NCBI GenBank assembly: GCA_030248295.1
Contig: JASANH010000782.1
Location: 62,001-126,000, forward strand
Direction of reading: 5' to 3'
Source of the DNA: Mesodorylaimus sp. YZB2_4
Lineage: Eukaryota > Nematoda > Enoplea > Dorylaimida > Dorylaimidae
Length of the DNA stretch: 64,000 nt
Shown: piece by piece, positions 58,487 through 64,000 of the stretch
Layout: the number at the start of each line of letters is the position of its first letter
Numbering within the stretch: the first letter of the stretch is position 1
Notes under the pieces: generated by a model
Databases searched by the model: none
What the model was told of the DNA's origin: nothing
What the model saw: the letters and a program-made list of their open reading frames with translations, nothing else
Translations under genes and position numbers: made by a program

Positions 58487-60162
58487 ATGACAGAAATATT
58501 GTCTGCTACCAGAAGTGCTAGGAAACGTCCCGCATTGAAGTATGCAGTGGTCGAATTCAGTGATGGAGCCTACGTGCTGGAGACCAAATCATTATTGCGT
58601 GTCAGCGAGGATAATGATCCAGCTGATATTGACCTTGTGATTGGTTGCCGTGTGTCCTGCAGTAAATTCACAAACGAGTATGGTGAAACTGAAACTCATG
58701 TTGGTACTGTAAAAGCTTTAAGCAATAGCAAAGGAGATATGGATGGCCTAAAAGCCTCAATGAATAAGCCATCAATTAATCATTTGCGACCTCCGTCAGT
58801 ATCATCAGTAACTTCGTCGATTGCTACCACAGCATCCATTGCCCCGAAACCACCTAGAACTGGTGGCCACATTGTTTCGTCTGCTTTTTATTCTGATTAT
58901 CATCCAAACATTGACACATTAGGACCATGGAATGAAGACTCATGGGTGACTCCCGCGCGGATACTGAGAGGCGTTTACAAAAGCTTGAAACCCAAGTTTC
59001 TGAACTGGCGACTTCTCATAAGCATATGGTCGCTAAACAGCAAGCCGCCAATGAAAAGATTCAGAGCTTGTTGCATGGTCAGGAAGTGATAACTGACTTG
59101 TTGTCATCGATTCTCGGTAAATTGAATTGGGTGGCAGGGGCTACTGAAAAGATTCATACTGCAACTACCCATCGTCTATTGGTAGCTCAAAAGAATGGTC
59201 AATTTTCAGGACCTGATGCGGAAGCAACGAACTACCTCATCCAGGACATTAGTGAGCTGTCACGTGGTATTTCATCTGTTTCTGCTCCAATTTCGAATGG
59301 AGCTGATGAAGAGAGTAATTGCAGTCAGGAGCCAGGAGACCAAGAGAGTGCATCTACAATGTTGTCCCCACCTTCACCATCGATTCCTGCTCCAATCCGT
59401 AGCCTGACACCTGCTTCTGCGAACCCAACGGCTCTGATTTCTGCTTCAGCACCTCGGGCTCGAGACCGGAAAACCAAAGGATCGAACAGCCAGCCGGGTC
59501 TGACACCAAAATTTGTCACTTGCCTCACAGACACAAAAAAGATCTGCGTGGGTGGAGATAAGAATTGTCTCATTAGTATTCAGCGATACTCATCAATATT
59601 ATTATCAGCGCAAACCAGCCGCAAATTGATTTTTGAGCTGATGGAGGAGTTATTATCTGCAGAATTTTTGGCTTCTGCTACATGGGCTGGGGCCGCTGGA
59701 AAAAATGCACTTTGCGAGACAAGTACCTTTAAAGCTGTTTTGAACCAGGTCGCGTTACAATTCCCAGAGTTCAAGGTGGATTTGGCATTGAAACAAGCTG
59801 TTACCCAGAAATGTGGCCGAATGGCTTCAGCGCAAAAGTCTTCCACGTCTGAGGGTATTACGTCCGCCATGGATGCGCGCACTTGCGATGGACCTGAGAA
59901 AAGAATGTCTGAGAGTAACCTTTTTTCCAAGGATGATTTTCCAAGTTTTCCGTCACCATCGCCTAATACGCGGAGGCCAGAGCACTTTCTGACGTTCTTG
60001 GAGGTTATTAATTCGGAAAAAGTTTTCGTTGAGCGAACTGACAACCTGATGAAAAGGTATCAAACTTTGAATTCTGGCAGTCCTTTGTGCTCAATCTGTC
60101 CTTCATATCTTTTTACATCGGAGAGCGAGAAATTGAATCACTACAAAATGTTGCATAGGTGA
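58487..60162 (+). CDS. BEN-domain nuclear protein, reading frame broken once near 58940
   Basis: Frame 1 (58487–59089) begins MTEILSATRSARKRP and has a compact β-like domain (KYAVVEFSDGAYVLETKSLL…), a start common in BEN-domain proteins. Frame 2 (58942–60162, 406 codons) begins with a coiled coil (ERRLQKLETQVSELATSH). It continues with a Ser/Pro linker, a BEN domain (about ICVGGDKNCLISIQRY to CGRMASA), and a C-terminal C2H2-like finger (CSICPSYLFTSESEKLNHYKMLH). The two parts make a normal whole, but frame 2 has a TGA at 58933 just before its ATG. Either one base is wrong, the gene is broken, or there are two overlapping frames. BEN domains bind DNA and act in transcriptional repression and chromatin; they also occur in transposon-borne genes. 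Confidence 0.7.
59450..59924 (+). repeat. 475-bp inverted repeat, arm 1 (BEN coding region)
   Basis: This arm matches 60420–60894 in reverse complement; I saw no mismatch in the parts compared. It covers the linker, the whole BEN domain and the start of the C-terminal region. Confidence 0.9.
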
Positions 60163-60419
60163 CCTCAAGGTCTACTGTGGTGTGGCTACTGTATTTTGAG
60201 TTTTTTGGTCATGCTGTAACATATATTGTCACCCGTTTAATGTCAATGAGCCAGTCAACATATGCTGCGAACATACAGACGCTACACTCTCAGAGCCCTG
60301 ACACAAGAACCAACAAGAAGAATACTGGCTTAAAGCGAATCATCTGCATAAAGGTTCAATCTAATCCAATCCTTGTTACTCAATTAAATCCATCCCCTGT
60401 GTCCCCATAGTCCAAGCCC

Positions 60420-60894
60420 AAAAGGTTACTCTCAGACATTCTTTTCTCAGGTCCATCGCAAGTGCGCGCATCCATGGCGGACGTAATACCCTCAGACGTG
60501 GAAGACTTTTGCGCTGAAGCCATTCGGCCACATTTCTGGGTAACAGCTTGTTTCAATGCCAAATCCACCTTGAACTCTGGGAATTGTAACGCGACCTGGT
60601 TCAAAACAGCTTTAAAGGTACTTGTCTCGCAAAGTGCATTTTTTCCAGCGGCCCCAGCCCATGTAGCAGAAGCCAAAAATTCTGCAGATAATAACTCCTC
60701 CATCAGCTCAAAAATCAATTTGCGGCTGGTTTGCGCTGATAATAATATTGATGAGTATCGCTGAATACTAATGAGACAATTCTTATCTCCACCCACGCAG
60801 ATCTTTTTTGTGTCTGTGAGGCAAGTGACAAATTTTGGTGTCAGACCCGGCTGGCTGTTCGATCCTTTGGTTTTCCGGTCTCGAGCCCGAGGTG
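60420..60894 (-). repeat. 475-bp inverted repeat, arm 2 (duplicate BEN coding region)
   Basis: Read on the minus strand it encodes the same BEN domain as arm 1 with no stops. After SESNL it runs into unrelated sequence (LGLDYGDTGDG…). It lacks the coiled coil and the upstream part, so it is a gene fragment. The arms are separated by 495 bp. Confidence 0.9.
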
Positions 60895-62088
60895 ACCCTC
60901 ACAGAAAGGGTTAGTTTATGTCGGAAGCAGTCGCGCTGTAAACTTTACACTAGCACAGGCAAATAGAGCATTCAATTCTGCATCAGGCAGTGCACTTAAA
61001 TCATCAGGCAAAATGTTACAGGGTCATTCTTGATGGCGCACCCGATAATTGTGCAAAGCTTTTATCTCAAGGAACTTCAGCTACCACTAACAAATCCATG
61101 TCAACCCGACCAAGAGCCTCAGGCTTAACCCGACGTGATTCGGGGTCTACCGGCAACTCATTTTCGTTTATGGGCGCCTAATTCTTCCTGTGGTCTATAA
61201 CCTACTAGCGACCTTTTTACACATTGTGCACTGGCCTCCTCCATGTGTCTGAGTGACCGTTAGGACTAACCTTACCATAAAATAAAATTCCCCTCACAAT
61301 TGCTTGAAGGGGGAATCGCTCGGGGTAAAAATTGAATTGCGAATGAGTCACATTTTGGCGTCGAAGTTTTGGCACATAACAACTTTATTCATCAAATCAG
61401 TTCCTAACACCCTCGCAGCATATAGATCTCGATTCACTCGCTGTAGTGGAGACAGAGCCAACCTCTATCGAACAGTCAGGTGCACAGGAAGTAGAGCAGG
61501 GCGGAGTGAAGGAGGATGAGCCAGGAAAGTGGCGTGATAGAATCTTGGTCCGGAGTTTTAGAAAGAGGAAAGGTCAAAGCATCCCCACGAGGCAGTTCAG
61601 ATAGCCCTGATCACTAACCCACACATTGTTCGAAAATCGTTTTTTGACAAAAACAAAAAACCGACAAAAAGCAGCGACTTGAGTGAGCTAGACCGTGTCA
61701 AACTAAACAGGGCTTACAGATGCGCTGAAAGCTACCAGGGATGCAAGGACGCCTTATCAAATTGTTCAGACTCATAGAAAGCTATGAGTACGGAGGAAAT
61801 CAAGAAGAAAACATGAATACAAGTAACAAAATATGTAGGTAGCAAAGTTTTAGCGAACAGATTATAAACCCAAACCAGCTTTGTTGCTCGCAGCTTCACT
61901 ACGATCAGCGGCTGCGTAGCGTCCCTTAAGCGCTGGTAAATTTTTTTACTGGAGTCAGGCACTACCAATATGTATCTCCAGGAGACATCAATACCAACTT
62001 TGCATCAATGTTTCAAGCCGTTCAATAAAACGCATCGTTGTAATAATCCTACTCCTTCTACAAAGACTGTACTATCCGTAATTTCGCC
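60895..62088. other. Spacer before the C-type lectin
   Basis: No gene or clear repeat is recognised. Short open frames on both strands have no family resemblance. Confidence 0.45.
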
Positions 62089-62739
62089 ATGTGTTTTTTT
62101 ATAACCCTCATAACATTATACCATGTGTCACTTGGACAGCTTTTTTGTCAACCAGGGTACACATTGGTGGACCCGTACACCGCCGTCTTGGAAGGCGGCT
62201 GTTTTAAATTTGTCAAAAACGTGCCATTCAAAATGGCTAATCGAGCCGATGCATTAGTTGAATTATGCGGAGAACAAGGCTGGTGGCCAACTATGACATC
62301 TATGCAAGTAGCGACCAGTTTCAACCAATGGATATTACAACAACCAATCGACGATGCCAAGATCGTCTTCTGGCTGAACATGCGACGCATCGATGATGGA
62401 TTTTGGCAGGATGAGGGATACCCTGACATCGGATACCCGAGCTACAGCTATTCAAATATTTCTCAGGAAATGCATGCATTGTGGGCAGACAACGAGCCAT
62501 CGACCGATCCCAACAAAAAGTGCGCTTATGCCGTTTTATGCAGATCCACAAGACAGCAGCGATGGATCAGCCAGAGATGCGATGCTGATTTACGCAAGCC
62601 CTATTATGTGTGCCAAGTTACTGCTTGGTTTGAAGCTTACAAGGGCAGCTCAGTTCCGATTATTACTGATTCGATAAGCCAGCTTTTCACTAGCTGTGCA
62701 ACAATCATTACAGTATTCATAAAGCGTTCTGTTGAGTAA
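62089..62739 (+). CDS. Secreted C-type lectin-like protein, intronless
   Basis: 216 residues. The start ATG begins a signal peptide (MCFFITLITLYHVSLGQ). One C-type lectin fold follows: CQPGYTLVD opening, GGCFKF, a helix with LCGEQGWWPTMTS, FWLNMRRIDDGFW, and WADNEPS in place of the usual W-x-x-GEPN. CAYAVLC … RWISQRCDADLRKPYYVC supplies the C-terminal disulfide cysteines. WADNEPS has the EPS form rather than EPN or QPD, so calcium-dependent sugar binding is uncertain. The C-terminus (ISQLFTSCATIITVF) is hydrophobic and could be a short anchor. The likely role is extracellular recognition, such as immunity or matrix; the ligand is unknown. Confidence 0.85.
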   Translation: MCFFITLITLYHVSLGQLFCQPGYTLVDPYTAVLEGGCFKFVKNVPFKMANRADALVELCGEQGWWPTMTSMQVATSFNQWILQQPIDDAKIVFWLNMRRIDDGFWQDEGYPDIGYPSYSYSNISQEMHALWADNEPSTDPNKKCAYAVLCRSTRQQRWISQRCDADLRKPYYVCQVTAWFEAYKGSSVPIITDSISQLFTSCATIITVFIKRSVE

Positions 62740-62975
62740 AAGGGTTCTTCTGATCGTGAATGTTCTTAAAAAGCTGTATACACTGACAGATTAGTTACTG
62801 ATAAAACTTTCATTCTTACCCCGCCGCTTCCTTTGTATTAATTTGTCAGCAAATAGTAAACACCTATTGCGGATATAAGTAAAAATTAAGACGTCTTTAA
62901 AGCGACATTTCTGAAGGAACAAGAAGACCAATAAATTACTCAAATAAGACATTATTCATTATATTTTCTATTTTC
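62740..62975. other. 3' flank of the C-type lectin
   Basis: AT-rich, no gene seen. A possible hammerhead-type repeat follows at 62976. Confidence 0.4.
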
Positions 62976-63005
62976 GACGTTTCGTCTTCTCAGGCACCAT
63001 CAGGA
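62976..63005 (-). ncRNA. Possible hammerhead ribozyme core of a Penelope-like/retrozyme repeat
   Basis: Read on the minus strand the segment is CCTGATGGTGCCTGAGAAGA followed by CGAAACGTC. CTGATG … GAAA with a short pairing segment between them resembles the hammerhead core CUGAUGA–stem II–GAAA. GACGAAACGTC is a common context in Penelope-like element termini. One core base differs (CTGATGG, not CTGATGA) and the cleavage-site strand was not located. This is a tentative call. Confidence 0.3.
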
Positions 63006-63069
63006 ACTGATAAAACACATCGTAAGAAGAGTTACCAGGTCTGCAACACAATAATGCCCCAGATGCAGG

Positions 63070-63420
63070 TTCAGATTGCCCTAAAACTGCCCTAGACCAA
63101 GCTTCCAGAAAAAAATGCAAAGAAGGCCCTTAAAAAAGTGCCTGCCAGACACCCAACATTATTCCAACCAAGCCATTGCGTATTTGAATACCATATCAGT
63201 TTTTAAAAGCGCCAACAACTTCCCATGCTTCTTCGACATCTCCACCCAGCTTGCCATCAAGGAAAACACCCTTTGAAACAGCACCATTGTGAGAGGGCTA
63301 AGACAAAGTGCCAAAATCTAAGATTGCCCTAAAAATTGCCCTAGAAAGCTCATTTCCCTAAAACCTGCCCTGACAGCTAGAAATTGCACCAGATCTAGGG
63401 CAATTGCCCTGCGGCTGGCA
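63070..63420. repeat. Degenerate repeats of a (A)TTGCCCTA motif
   Basis: ATTGCCCTAAAACTGCCCTAGA, ATTGCCCTAAAAATTGCCCTAGA, ACCTGCCCTGA and CTAGGGCAATTGCCCTG recur within 350 bp, some inverted. No coding frame is present. Confidence 0.55.
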
Positions 63421-64000
63421 ACGCTGATTGTAACGGCTTCTACATACTTCGTCCGGCTCGAGCCGTCTGGCATGCACGCACTGCTTGGAATGGTCCATGA
63501 TGCTCAGGCAGGCTGTTTATTGCACGGATACACTATCACCACGAGACAAATGAAGGCTCCTTCATACTCCATCCGGCATGTGTTTCCAGGCGCGAGCCGG
63601 CCGGCTTTTCGCGAAAAGGCATCCGGCAAGCGGCATGCCTAGCGTTGTCTGCTAGGTTGCGGGAAGCTACACTACGACCTTGTTCTGAACGTCAATTTAT
63701 AAAAATTTCACAACGGAGTCGACTTTTCAGCAACTTGAAGGTTTGCAATCATTCCACAGGTTAGTACTCTGAGCATAGGGGAATAACAAATAATCACAAG
63801 ACTTGAATAAGGGATGTAAGAATTTATCTTCGACTTTTAAATGGAAGGCCAAAGTACCTGACTGGCACCGTCATTCGTCTTGTGGTTCGTAGGAACGTTT
63901 CTGATAATAAACTATCAGACTCCGACGGAATAGCATACTGTAGTAGCCCTCTCCATACCTAATGTATGTACTTGAAAAATTTTTTAAATGCATTACTTAC
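63421..64000. other. Right-edge spacer
   Basis: No gene is recognised. CGTCCGGCTCGAGCCG and CATCCGGCATG…GCGAGCCGGCCGG suggest a further GC-rich repeat, which I cannot classify. Confidence 0.4.

Noticed and set aside
1-64000. CRISPR arrays, prokaryotic operons or phage genes
   Set aside because: No evenly spaced direct repeats with unique spacers and no prokaryotic gene spacing. Genes are intron-bearing animal families throughout.

Overview
This is nuclear DNA from an invertebrate animal. Its genes are split by GT–AG introns, several only 52–54 nt long. The gene families are animal ones: CYP2-like cytochromes P450, DEG/ENaC channels, serpentine receptors, a neuronal calcium sensor, a LITAF-domain protein, an S1 protease, a C-type lectin and a piece that looks like an ionotropic receptor. 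Introns and spacers are full of DNA transposon remains (PIF/Harbinger, mariner, Tc1), foldback elements and tRNA-derived repeats. The ionotropic-receptor-like piece suggests a protostome. I cannot name the phylum from sequence alone.

Layout. 0–1.3 kb: 3' part of a transmembrane gene with a VWA domain and a 10-cysteine module, cut by the left edge. 2.7–25.8 kb: three same-strand P450 genes with three identical intron positions, spread among repeats. Between P450-1 and P450-2 lies an intronless 7TM receptor, bracketed by a ~1.3-kb inverted repeat. Intron 1 of P450-2 holds, on the opposite strand, a complete mucin-like receptor whose 10-cysteine module matches the first gene. 28.3–29.1 kb: a three-exon LITAF gene (minus strand). 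29–36 kb: gene-poor, with LTR-retroelement and Tc1 debris. 36.1–41.9 kb: a four-exon neuronal calcium sensor with a 2.8-kb Harbinger element inside intron 1; the transposase reads intact, while its Myb/SANT-like partner is frameshifted. 43.2–44.1 kb: low-complexity DNA and a dead mariner. 44.7–50.0 kb: two intronless DEG/ENaC genes in tandem. 51.6–52.9 kb: a five-exon S1 protease with one in-frame stop; a near-identical, stop-free copy of the affected exon lies 1.3 kb downstream. 54.1–55.1 kb: a frame-broken 7TM receptor. 57.4–57.9 kb: an ionotropic-receptor-like last exon next to two hairpin repeats. 58.5–60.9 kb: a BEN-domain gene with a frame break and a 475-bp inverted duplicate of its BEN region. 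62.1–62.7 kb: a secreted C-type lectin.

The genes are not an operon or a single pathway. The coherent parts are the P450 cluster, the DEG/ENaC pair and the paired 10-cysteine receptors. The most novel-looking item is that receptor family. It combines a 10-cysteine thrombospondin-like module, a Thr/Pro- or Ser/Thr-rich stalk, one membrane span and a basic, Ser-rich tail, with or without a VWA domain. Splice sites were assigned by eye from consensus signals, reading frame and comparison between paralogues.
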